NCBI GenBank assembly: GCA_030685235.1
Contig: MU839178.1
Span: forward strand, 62,001-126,000
DNA from: Copromyces sp. CBS 386.78
Taxonomy: Eukaryota > Ascomycota > Sordariomycetes > Sordariales > Sordariaceae
Direction of reading: 5' to 3'
Length of the DNA stretch: 64,000 nt
The position numbers and the translations under genes were made by a program. Positions 24,071 to 34,898 of the stretch are shown here, one piece after another (the first letter of the stretch is position 1; each line of letters opens with the position of its first letter). Below the pieces are notes generated by a model. The model made no database searches. It was not told the DNA's origin and worked only from the letters and a program-made list of their open reading frames with translations.

Positions 24071-25719
24071 CCTACTACGTTTAAAAATACACGGATTTTC
24101 GAATGATAATTAGAAACCTATATTTTTAAAAGTACTATTAAATTTTTGTTGCTAAAGTAGAAGAGTACGTTGTAAACTATAGAAGGCCTTAAGTAATTTA
24201 AGTACTATATAATACTTTTAATATTTAAGGAGTATACGTATATAAATCTCCTTATTAAAATAGGCGTTAATAAAAGTATTTATAATATTGTATTAGATAA
24301 GTTCGAAATTGAATTTAATAGCGTAAATAATAATAGATTAGAAAGAATGACCGGCTAATATAGAGGCGTACGTTTTTTTCCCGTAATAATACTATTAATC
24401 CCCTCTAATTATAAGGCGAATTTTTACTTTCTAAAGACGGCCGTACTTATTGAATTTATATATATATACTTATATATAATTAAAGATTTAAATACCCTTA
24501 GTACGAAGGATATTCTTATCGACTTCTATTTACAACCTTATTTCCTTATAATTATTAAGGTATATTTCTTCTATTTATTTAAAGAGGTCTCTTAATTCCT
24601 AATATTCGAGATTGTAGTAAGTTTTTAGGACTGGGGGTAAATTTTAATGCTTAATAGAATTTAGCCGGCTACCCTTAGTAATTAGACAATTGATTTCTAC
24701 CTTTGTAATAACTTTACCCTATTTTTAGCTTATTAATTAAATAAATTTCCTAATATTAAAAGTAATTTCCTATAATTTGAAGGTCGGGAAGGAAATAGGC
24801 TCTAGTAAGTTAATAATAAGATTAATAGAGAGAGCGGCTAGTAATATACTTAGAAGGGTAGAATATTTAAATATAAAATCGAAAGATATTTTATTTTGAG
24901 CGCTAGGCTTAACTAATTTAAAGTTAACAATATTATTATTATCTACTTATAATTCATTATTAAAAAACAATAGTAGTAATTAAATAAAATTATTATTTTC
25001 TATATTTTAAATTACGTTAAAGGGTTCGAAATATTATATAAATAATTAAAGCGGGTGGTCGACTTTATTAAATAGGTTAGAAATTTTATTATTAATTAGT
25101 TTCAACCCTTCTTTAATTTCGTTAAAATTCCTTAAATAAATTAAACTCTCGTTAAATAATATATTATAAATATAGACAATACAATTTACTTATAGGTTCT
25201 AAATTTAATAAATAAATAAGGTAATATAATTAATAAAGTAACCGATTTATACTTTTAATTAAAATTTCTTTCGTTACTATTCCTTTTTCTAAGCGACTCT
25301 TATTATTACGTAGACTTTATAACTATAAATATATAAATAGCTGAAATTAGGTTTCTAGGGATTAATTTACACCCCCTCATAATAAACTATAAAAATATAA
25401 AACCGTTCGTAAGAAGACTTCTAATTATAGAAATACTTAGGCAATCGGTTAGTAAAGTAGACTACTATTAAAACAATTTAAGGCTAGAGGTTATAAGGGA
25501 AATAAGAGCTATTTACTATAACGTACGCCTTTTTTTTAATTATACCCCTTAAGCGCTTAATACCGCCGTTTTAAATTTGAATATTAAGTACTAAAAATTC
25601 AAGAATAATAAGACGAATAATTAACTTATCCCTAACGTATTAATTATTAAACTTATTATTATATTTAATATATTTAATTTTAACGCTATACTAGTAATTA
25701 ATTATATCGATAATTAAAA

Positions 25720-26137
25720 GAGCAACTCTACTCGCACCGTAGGGAAACTCTATTCGGACCGTAGAATAAAAAGAAAATCTAAAGTTTCTCTATAGGTAAA
25801 GGGGCTCCAAGTACGTATATTAGCCTAGATTTTCCCTTATTTTTTCCTCTATTTTCCAAACCTCGCATCACTTGTCTACGCCATATATAAAGTCTTAAAC
25901 TCGAAGGTACTTAGAACTATTAAAATCTAAGACTACTAAAATTAAATATATGAAAAAGCTGGCCGATCTAAGAGCTGTAAAAGGCCTAGAGTAGATTGAA
26001 AAATCTATAGAAATTCAAGAAGTATTTTAGTACTACTTTGATCTTTATATACTTTATCTTCACCGAGATAAATGTAGAAGTTAAGATTTTATATACGGTC
26101 CGAATAGAGTTTCCCTACGGTGCGAGTAGAGTCGCTC
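25720..26137. mobile_element. Nested 418-bp non-autonomous terminal-inverted-repeat element (MITE-like)
   Basis: The left end, 25720-25763, starts GAGCAACTCTACTCGCACC. The right end, 26094-26137, is its reverse complement over 44 bp with one mismatch (A versus G). Directly outside both ends is the perfect 8-bp direct repeat AATTAAAA (25712-25719 and 26138-26145), a target-site duplication. The interior has no coding frame and is visibly less AT-rich than the surrounding retrotransposon. An 8-bp duplication is the rule in the hAT superfamily, but a 44-bp inverted repeat is long for hAT, so a Mutator-like or unclassified origin remains possible. The single mismatch is a RIP-type transition. Confidence 0.9.
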
Positions 26138-27399
26138 AATTAAAAATAGACTTTTAATAATAGCTTCTACTATACATATTACTATATAAATATCTTAGAC
26201 GAATTTAATCTATCGATAAATAACGAATATTATATATTTAAAACCTCTTCTCCCTTATTCGTATTCGAAAAAATCGATAATAAAATATTTTCCTAGCCTA
26301 AAGCTTCAGTCGCGTAATTTTCGTATAATTTATTATTTAATTTTAAATATACTATACGTATCGTACTAATAAATCGTTAATCCTTTAAATCTAGCGCCCT
26401 TAATATTATAAAAGTATTCCAAGATTTATAGACTATAGTAACCGAACTATTCGTATTAGAATTAGGCGGATATTTTATATACGCGACGGTTAATATAAGA
26501 ATTAAAATAATTTTATTGAACGAAGAAAATAATATAATTAAAGGAGAGAGGAAGGTATTCGAGAATTGTTTAATAATAGATCTCTTAAAGGAAATAGAAA
26601 ATCGACCCGTTTAATCGACGAAAATAATTATTAAGTGGTTTATAATCCTAATAAAAACCCTACTTTCGAAGTAGGTATAAAAATATAAAATTTATAATAA
26701 AGTTAAAGTAGAAGGTAACCTCTTTTAACCGTAGCCGTAGAGCTCCCTTCTCTCCTTATACTTCTATATTAACAGTTTTAAAACCTTTAATAAATATTTA
26801 AAAATCTCCAGCCCAAATACAATCCTCTAAGGACGCTATTCGAAATAAAAAAAAATAATTAATTTCGTTAAAAATATAAAAGGAAGCCCTAAAATCGAAG
26901 ATCGTTAAATTCTTAAGTAGTTAAATATCCCTTCCGTTATTTGTATTAAAAGTACTTTATTTAACGAAAAACGTTAAATTGTAAATACCAATTTCTCGTC
27001 GCCTTTAAATTCTTAAAGTAATAGTTTACGTAGAAGTAATAAAACGGTCCCGCATTTAATTCCTAGCCTTCTTTACCTCCTTACGGATCTCGGGAAACTT
27101 TTTAAAATTCTTATTAACAAACTTCTAAATAGAATTATTAAACTTCCAAATAAAGTTATCTCTTATTTTAAGTATTAAATACTAATAGCGTATTATTAAG
27201 TAAAAACTTTACTTGTATACTTTATATAACGGCGTAAATCCCCTTCTCTTTTTCGGCCGTAAAGAATTATTTATATTTTTATCCGCGCTACGTTTCTTCT
27301 TTATATATACCTTCTACTTCTTTTTACAATTAAAATTAAGAGCGTCCTCCCTCTTAAATATAAGCTCTTTCAAACCAAATTAACTAATACCCTAAACGC

Positions 27400-27960
27400 T
27401 ACAAACTATAACTTTCTTACCAATTAGTAATATAATACGTTCTAATATACTAACCCTTTTAAAATTAGCGGATACGTCCTTATATATTAAATATAAATCT
27501 TTTAGGTCGCTATTAAACTTCTAAATATTATTTACCTAAATAAATTTATATTCGCGAACTATATTAATAAAATTAATAAACTATAAAATAGGGGAAATAG
27601 CTTCGCTAATACTTAATCTCTTACCGTTAACAATAAGGACCTTCTAATCTAAAACCTATTTTTCGAAGTCCTTAGGTTATTTCTTAGTAATTTCCTTAAT
27701 AAAGGCCTAGTATTTTCGCCGGGTAATAGCAATCTAATCGATAGGCCGGTAATTAATTTAGTACTTAATTTATTTTAATTATTTACGGGTAGATTTATCT
27801 TATTCGAAAGTAGTATCGGCGAAGTAATTAACGATATAAATATTTATCCAATTACGAACTTTCGTATTAACATCGTCGAAATCCTTCTAATACTTATAGC
27901 GGGTATTATATATATTATTAACTTAATTGTATACAACCTTTCTTCTTATAATAAAATCCG
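27400..27960 (-). pseudogene. Degenerate gag-like frame of element 2
   Basis: Read on the minus strand from 27,960, one frame continues for well over 100 codons in which every stop is TAA or TAG and none is TGA. Stops alternate with plausible Lys/Tyr/Asp-rich sequence (KDFDDVNTKVRNWINIYIVN). This is what RIP makes from CAA, CAG and TGG codons. Its place next to the 5' LTR in element orientation suggests gag, but no zinc knuckle was read, so the assignment rests on position. Confidence 0.55.
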
Positions 27961-28528
27961 TAGCGGGGTTAATTATTATATCTTCCTTAATATTTTATTC
28001 GGTATAATATTCATCTTCCTCTTTAAAATCTTCTTCGTCGTTAGAATCTTCCCTAAATTCTTATTAGAACTAAGCGGCAGCGGTAGCGGCGGTCTTAGTA
28101 CTATTTTCGTTAGTTTAGGTCTAAATTTAGGTTATAGTAATATTTATTATAGTTATTATAATAGTCGCTACGACCTTCTTAACCCAAATCCCTCTATTAA
28201 ATCTAATAAATTCTTTCTTTACCGCTAATATACAATCTTTCGCCAGCTTCGTAAAAAAGAAGTCTTCCAACTTAAAAAGTAAGACCCTCTAAATTTTAAG
28301 CCCGTCCTTAAGCAACTAATTACCGAAATTTTAATTACTTCTAATTAGTTATTTAAATACTTTATATTAATTAGGCCAATCGCTTTAGGTCCTAAGGACG
28401 ACTATAATAGCTTTATTAATAGATTCTTTTAATAGAGATATAGTTAACGTTATTAGTTTCGTAGGGATATTATTTGTATTGGTTATTGTGGCGCTTCTTA
28501 TCGTGAATACGCAAATCAGACTATTAAT

Positions 28529-28710
28529 TATTAAATATAACTATGCAAAATTAATTGATTGAAGAGTATATATGTAACTAACTCGCCCAGAAGGTCTGGG
28601 GGGTGCTAGAGTATCCCAAAGGGACCCAGAAACCAGTAATCTAGGGGGCTGGGCGGCTAACCCAAATTGAGTATAGCCAGAAACCCAGATATCCACCCTC
28701 TAATCTAACA
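28529..28710 (-). repeat. LTR of element 2, high-coordinate copy (5' LTR in element orientation)
   Basis: 182 bp, aligning base for base with 22760-22941. The inner end is damaged (TATTAAATATAAC in place of TGTCAGATGTGAC). The outer two thirds are nearly clean and end AATCTAACA, followed by the target duplication GGTTG. Confidence 0.95.
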
Positions 28711-28715
28711 GGTTG

Positions 28716-29528
28716 AAGTCATCCCGCTTCTAGGTGGTCGCCTCGGACCAACCTATGAAGTGGAACGGGGGAAGGTCCCCACTTTATGTTCGACGTCTTG
28801 TTGTGGGAGGTTGTGTCCGATTCAAAAGACGATCTTGGCGGCAATGACATCGTGCGAAGACGGCATTGATCAGTACCAAACGTTAACCGATCCACGACCC
28901 TTTTTTTCCCTACAGATCAAACCACCACCAAATGGAGACTTTTTTTTCTCGCATCGATGTTATGCCGTCCCCGCTTGCTATCATCGAACGGAGCAGGAAG
29001 GGATGATGTTCGTTAACTGTCAATGACAGCTGAATCGAATGGAGGGGATGAGGTGCTTGGGATGCGATGCGCCGGCGATGTGACGGATGCCAGGAACAGC
29101 TTGTGTGAACAAGTCTTGGACGGTGGCAGAAACATCTAAATACAGACTGTACGCATCGTCACTTGTCTTAAACTCCAAAAGTCTCGGGTTGGTTTGTCTC
29201 CGAACGGTTCATGTTGGGTCTGTACCTGTTGAAAGCTCCTGCCATTTGCTTAGCTCTTTGCTTTTTTTTCTTTGTTGATCATCCCTCAGCGACTTTGGCA
29301 TTCGACTTTCTTGGAGGGGGAACTTACCTACCTACCTTGAAGGGTCCTCTCTGATCTATTTTCTCTTCCCCTACTTTAGTTTTCTCAAACTCCGAAGTCT
29401 GGATCTGTATACCCTCGAGACTCTTCAAACCATCTCGGCTTTTGCACGAAGAGAAGAACAACGACGACGACGGCGGTGGCATCGACAACGAAAGAATTAT
29501 AGAGAAGGACATCAGACACACAGATATC
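28716..29528 (+). promoter_or_regulatory. al-1: al-1 upstream region
   Basis: About 810 bp of normal-composition DNA between the end of element 2 and the al-1 start codon. It must contain the al-1 promoter and leader. It carries the clustered GATNC/CGATN motifs listed separately and, closer to the start, a pyrimidine-rich stretch with ACCTACCTACCTTG at about 29,323-29,340. No coding frame here is convincing. Confidence 0.7.
29061..29090 (+). promoter_or_regulatory. Candidate light-response element of al-1 (GATNC/CGATN cluster)
   Basis: Within 30 bp there are GATGC (29061-29065), CGATG (29065-29069), CGATG (29076-29080) and GATGC (29086-29090). Light-response elements bound by the Neurospora White Collar complex are described as imperfect repeats of GATNC and CGATN, and al-1 is a well-known light-induced gene. 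Position is about 440-470 bp upstream of the start codon. The motif match is seen; binding is inferred. Confidence 0.5.
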
Positions 29529-31466
29529 ATGGCTGAGATTCAAAGGCCACGAAGCGCCATTGTCGTTGGTATGTTCTTTCTACCTTGAGGTTGAGCTCTT
29601 CACCTTTCTGGCAGAACAAATGCTTACCTCTTCCCCCAAAAAACAGGCGCAGGAGCAGGTGGTATCGCCATCGCAGCCCGTCTGGCCAAAGCCGGAGTAG
29701 ACGTTACAGTCCTCGAAAAGAATGACTTCACAGGAGGCCGCTGCAGTCTCATCCACACAAAAGACGGCTACCGCTTCGACCAAGGTCCCTCACTACTCCT
29801 CCTACCGGGTCTCTTCCGCGAGACATTTGAGGATCTAGGAACCACCCTCGAACAGGAAGGAGTCGAGCTCCTCCAGTGTTTCCCCAACTACAACATCTGG
29901 TTCTCCGACGGCAAGCGTTTCTCGCCCACCACCGACACCGCCGCCATGAAGCTCGAGATCGAAAAGTGGGAAGGCCCCGACGGCTTCCGCCGCTACCTCT
30001 CGTGGATGGCCGAGAGCCACCAGCACTACGAAACCAGCTTGCGACATGTCCTGCACCGCAACTTCAAGTCGATCTTCGAGCTTGCGGACCCAAGACTGGT
30101 CATCCGCTTGCTGTTGGCTCTTCACCCCTTTGAGAGCATCTGGCACCGCGCCGGGCGGTTCTTCAAGACGGATCGCATGCAGCGCGTGTTCACGTTCGCG
30201 ACCATGTACATGGGCATGAGCCCCTTTGAGGCTCCAGCAACATACAGTCTGCTTCAGTACTCGGAGTTGGCCGAGGGTATCTGGTACCCCCGCGGAGGCT
30301 TCCACAAGGTGTTGGAGGCGCTGGTGAACATTGGAGAGAGGATGGGCGTCAAGTACAGACTCGGCACGGGCGTATCCAAAGTTCTTACGGATGGAGGCAA
30401 GAACGGAAAGAAGCCAAAGGCGACGGGTGTCCAGCTTGAGAACGGCGAGGTGCTCAATGCCGATTTGGTCGTGGTCAACGCCGACTTGGTATATGCGTAC
30501 AACAACCTCCTGCCGAAGGAGATCGGAGGTATCGAGCGGTACGCGAGCAAGCTCAACAACCGTAAGGCGTCTTGCAGTTCCATTTCCTTTTACTGGAGTT
30601 TGTCGCGCAAGGCTCCTGAGCTGGAGACGCACAACATTTTCCTGGCGGAAGAGTACAAGGAGTCCTTTGACGCCATCTTTGAGAGGCAGGCTCTGCCTGA
30701 CGATCCCAGCTTCGTAAGTTCTTCTCTCTTTTTCCTTCTCTGTGCATAGTGCACCCACCTCTAACCACACTCATCGTAACAGTACATCCACGTCCCTTCG
30801 CGCGTTGACCCCTCGGCCGCCCCTCCCAACCGCGACGCCATCATCGCCCTCGTCCCCGTCGGCCACCTTCTCCAAAACGGCGAGCCAGAGCACGACTGGC
30901 CCACACTCGTCTCCAAAGCCCGCGCCGGCGTTCTCGCCACCATCGAAGCCCGCACCGGCCTCTCCCTCTCCCCCCTGATCACCAACGAAATCATCAACAC
31001 CCCCTACACCTGGGAAACCAAGTTCAACCTCAGCAAGGGCGCCATCCTCGGCTTGGCACACGACTTCTTCAACGTGCTCGCCTTCCGTCCGCGCACCAAG
31101 GCCAAGGGACTGGATAACGCTTACTTCGTCGGCGCTAGCACCCATCCCGGAACGGGCGTGCCGATTGTCCTTGCCGGAGCGAAGATCACTGCTGAGCAGA
31201 TCCTCGAGGAGACGTTCCCTAGGAACACCAGGGCGCCGTGGACGACGAATGAGGAGAGGAATAGTGGACGCATGAGGAGGGAGATGGATGAGAGGATCAT
31301 GAAGGAGGGGGTTATTACGAGGGTTAATAGTAATAAGCCGGGCGGCAGGAGAGGGAGTGAAGCCTTCGAGGGCGCGATGGAGGTGGTTAATATGCTGTGG
31401 CAGAGGGCGTTGCCGTTGTTGGTGGCGCTGGCGGGGATGCTGTACTTCTTGTTGTTTGTGCGGTAA
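29529..31466 (+). CDS. al-1: Phytoene desaturase AL-1
   Basis: FAD-dependent carotenoid desaturase that introduces successive double bonds into phytoene for orange pigment synthesis; loss gives albino strains. Three exons: 29529-29568, 29647-30713 and 30783-31466, 596 residues, within one or two of the length I recall for Neurospora AL-1. The N-terminal dinucleotide-binding fold has GAGAGGIAIAARLAKAG and ends in E-K-N-D-F-T-G-G-R-C; the first intron splits its first Gly codon. The C-terminal bacterial-type phytoene dehydrogenase signature is NAYFVGASTHPGTGVPIVLA near residue 500. The last 25 residues form a hydrophobic helix (ALPLLVALAGMLYFLLFVR), a probable membrane anchor. The frame is intact with no RIP-like stops, so the gene escaped damage from the nearby island. 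Light regulation is likely. Confidence 0.98.
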
Positions 31467-32237
31467 GCGTTGGCTGGTTGATGGATGATTGGATTTCACT
31501 TTTGGATAAGCGAGCGATTGGGCTTTTTGGGTTTCTTGATATCGTTTTTGGTGGTGTTTTTTTTGGGTAGGGATAGTTTATTTGGGTATGAATGGTTACG
31601 TGTATAAAGCTTTGGGGGGTATATAGTTAGTTGTTCTTAAATGGAATGGAATGAATCTCGACTTACATTTTGTCTTTTCCAAGATGGACCGGTCTCTGAT
31701 GGGGATTATAAGATACCCCAAGTCAACACAGATCACAGGCATCCAGAACTCAACTCCTGGTATCAACAATGCAATGCTATTCTCCAGAGTGTATGTAGTA
31801 AAACAATACATAATTCCCCCCTCCCGTTGTGGTCGTCGGGGTATACGAGTACCTCTACTAGACTAGCAACTTGTGATGAATGCAACAATATTTGACCCTA
31901 CTCCTTTCTTTCGTTCCTCTCTCCCTTCCAGACTTTCCACCACCTGCGACCGTCCTCCCATCCCGTGCTCACCATGCAATTCTCATTCCTTCCCAATGTC
32001 TATCTATCCATCCATCCATCCAACAAAACTCATTGCAAAAAGGGTTTATTACAGAAGCGAAACTAGGAAGCAACGCAACGCAACCCGAACCAAGCCATAC
32101 CATACTCGCTCTTAAGCATGCCTCCACTGTCTCAATGCTGAAAAGACAGGTTCCTTCCGCTATTTATCCAATACTCTTCACAATGTCACGCCCCCTCTGC
32201 GTCCTAGACAGGACTCCGTTGGATCATGTATACATGA
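31467..32237. other. Convergent 3' flanks of al-1 and the RhoGAP gene
   Basis: Both neighbours end here, so this 770 bp should hold two 3' untranslated regions. T-rich runs follow al-1 (about 31,500-31,570), and short tandem ATCC units lie near 31,998-32,022. No gene is seen. Confidence 0.55.
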
Positions 32238-34898
32238 TCAGTCATCATCATCAAAGATCTGATACGTGTTCTGCAAGATGGTATCCACCACGCGAACCTG
32301 CCACCCGGCATCCGCAATGTTGGCGCCGGGACCCGCGGTGCCCATCAGCGTTGGCCCAAAAACGATAGCCAAGTTCTGCGAGGTCATCCGGTTGACGCTC
32401 GAGTTGTCGACGACGCGTTTCAAGTGCAGAGTCAAGGCGCGGAGGGTGGCGTAGTTGGGATCGGGAAGACTATTGATGATGGCGTGGAGGGAGTCTCGGC
32501 GGATTGTCTCGTCTTCGTTTTCTGTTGGGGGCGAGCTTGTTAGTATATCAGACCTTGACAATCGGACAGAGGAGAGAGAATGCTTACTGGCTGCCTCGAT
32601 AAACGACGCGTAGTGCTCCTTAGTCAACAACGGGTCGGGAAGATCGCGGAAGAATTGCTTCAACAGGCCGGCTACACTGTTGACGTCGTGGAAGAAGTTT
32701 TCGGGATTGCGGAAGTCGAGATTGTTGGAACCAGAATCTGCAGGTTTCTCATTAGCCTTGGTTCAACGTCAAACAAAGCGCAAAATTGTATCCCATACCT
32801 GTGTCAAAGAGAGACTTGAGCTTGTTCACATGAGGTACAGAGCCGGAGAGTCGGTAGATGCCTTCGAGACCAAGGCCGAACAGGTCCACAGCCTGGATGC
32901 ACTGATAAACAACCATAGGGACAGCCAGCCCATCTCTCTCGTATAACCTGAATAGCGACATGCCAAAGACTGGCCGCGTAGGCTGAGCCATTGGCGGCGT
33001 TGACTGTCTTCCTTGTGCAGGACCGGCAGGATAACCTTGCTGGCTTGGATTTGGTAGCGGCGCGGGGGATTGCGGAGGGGGCTGACTGAACGGCGTTTGT
33101 TGGGGTGGTTGCTGCGGTGGCGGCTGAGATGGCTGTTGCGGTGGTTGTTGGGTTGGAGCTGGTGGTGGTGGTGGTTGAGGCTGAGAGTATTGGAATGGTA
33201 GCGCTCCCAGTTGTGGAGGGCCCGAGGACGAGATCGATCCAATGGCGCCATTGTACCTGGAGCTTGCGGCCTGGGCCTGTTGGGTCGCCGCACTCCGAGA
33301 ATCGCCATACTGAGGGTTAAAAGGGGTGCTCATCTGATTCAAGATGTTCCCATGGCTACAGCTACGTTCACGCGAAAGCTGCGTTTCCGACTGCTGAGCA
33401 GATGAGATCATCGGAATCGAGGAAGAGCTTTGGCCGTAGTGATGACCCAGAGGCGCACTGGGAGTATCGTTCACAGGCCCCGTCCTCGAGTTCATCGACC
33501 CGTATTCTCGGGAATGCGAGGGTGCTGTTGGTTGACTGCCACCCGGTGGTACATACGGAGTGGTAGTAGTGCGATTTGCCGGATCCAGGAGCTAGCAGGG
33601 GAGTTAGCTTGATGACCATGACATTATCACCAGATTTATACGATAACGACGTACAGCGTTCTTTTCATATTTCGGCTCTCCCGCCCTCGGAGGTAGTCGC
33701 GGATACTGGTTGAGGAGATATTCATCCAGGTCCTTGTCATTATTGATGGCCTGTACACACTCGCGCAAACTGCGTGCTTCCGGTCCATGTTTCAGAGGGC
33801 TAATGCTCAAGCCGTTACTGAGCAAGAGCTTCTCATTAAAGGACGCTGCCGGTCAAATCATCAGCATCATGTCATGGGAAGAGAATCAATGCCAAAATAC
33901 TTACCAAACTTTTGCATTTGCAAGACGACACCTGCGTCACACTCTCTAACAATCTCTTGAAGAGCCTTAATGGTATCCGGCCGTATCTTGTTGATCAGCT
34001 CTCCGCGTTCCTGCTGTACGGTGTTGACCTTGGCCTGGTAATCCTGGTCCGCGGCCTGGGCCTTTCGTAAGAGGTCTTCTTCATGCTGGGCAGCTGACTT
34101 GGGACCCTTGAAGCCGAACATTTTGCCTTTTTGTTGACCAGTGGCATCGCCGGTGCGGGCTCGGTCGTACTCCTCAGCCAAGGCATCGTACTTGGACTTG
34201 GACTTGCGCATGGAAGCCTCGAGGTCGGCCACTCGTTGCTCGGCCGTCAGTCCGCTTTGCTTCCATCCTTTCCTGGATTTCTCGGCAATTCCCGCAAGCT
34301 CCAATAGGTCCTCGTGCATCTGGTGGAGAGACATGGCGAACTGGGTCCCGTTTTCGGCCATGCGCTCGTGAATCGTCATCATGTCTTCATAGGCTTTGGC
34401 GAATGTTCCACCCCTGTGTTCTGAGCGGGATGAGCTATCGTGGGATGCTTTGCAAAGTTTTCTGAGGCCGTTCGCATGTTCGTCTTCGAGTACTGAGCGT
34501 TTTTTGAGGAAGGTCGCGAATTCCTATATGAAGATCGTATTAGACTGCTGTGTCTGACCCAATTGGCAGGTAGAACTTGGATGGTATGGTCGTCGTAGTC
34601 GGGATTCGAGGGACTCGTACCTTTGCCGAGGCAATGCTCTGTTTCAATCGGTTGAGCATCGTCGCGATGCCAATCTGTTCCCGGAAAACCACAGGTTAGC
34701 AACAGGATCGGTGTCGAGAGAAGTGACACGTCCGGTCCGGTCCGTACGCACCTCTGAGGAAAGCACATCTTGAACATGCGACTTGATCTCATCGTTGGGT
34801 CCTGGTGCTGTAAGCGGCGCAGGCGCTGCTGCTGCCACCGGGCTGCCGCTGTCTGGTGTCGGTGATGTTGCTGGCGCAGACGCATCTCCTAGAGACAT
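32238..34898 (-). CDS. F-BAR and RhoGAP domain protein (Rgd1/Rga7 type)
   Basis: Predicted Rho GTPase-activating protein recruited to curved membrane. Seven exons: 34898-34752, 34674-34621, 34523-33905, 33845-33655, 33591-32799, 32737-32588 and 32521-32238, 745 residues, with all phases consistent. Introns contain branch-like GCTAAC, and one is only 59 bp. Residues about 50-300 form a helical F-BAR module (FLKKRSVLEDEHANGLRKLC near its start). A long Pro/Gln/Ser-rich linker follows at about residues 340-550. The RhoGAP domain fills about 555-735, with the arginine finger in GIYRLSG (about residue 584) and the conserved NRMTSQNLAIVFGPTLMG helix. The order F-BAR then RhoGAP matches yeast Rgd1 and fission yeast Rga7, which act on Rho3/Rho4-like or Rho2-like GTPases in polarity and septation. 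The substrate here is unknown. Confidence 0.92.

Larger units (their letters stand above)
22760..28710 (-). mobile_element. Full-length Ty1/copia LTR retrotransposon, RIP-inactivated (element 2)
   Basis: Two 182-bp LTRs (22760-22941 and 28529-28710) bound a 5,951-bp unit that includes a nested 418-bp element. The ends are TGTCAGAT and ATCTGACA (the latter reads ATCTAACA in the high-coordinate copy). A perfect 5-bp target duplication, GGTTG, sits at 22755-22759 and 28711-28715. The coding strand is minus: a purine tract (AAGTAAGGGGGTG in that direction, 22954-22942) abuts the low-coordinate LTR, and copia RNase H and reverse transcriptase remnants follow. LTR sequence and RNase H residues differ from element 1, so this is a different family of the same superfamily. 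The interior is saturated with TAA/TAG stops from RIP. Confidence 0.95.
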
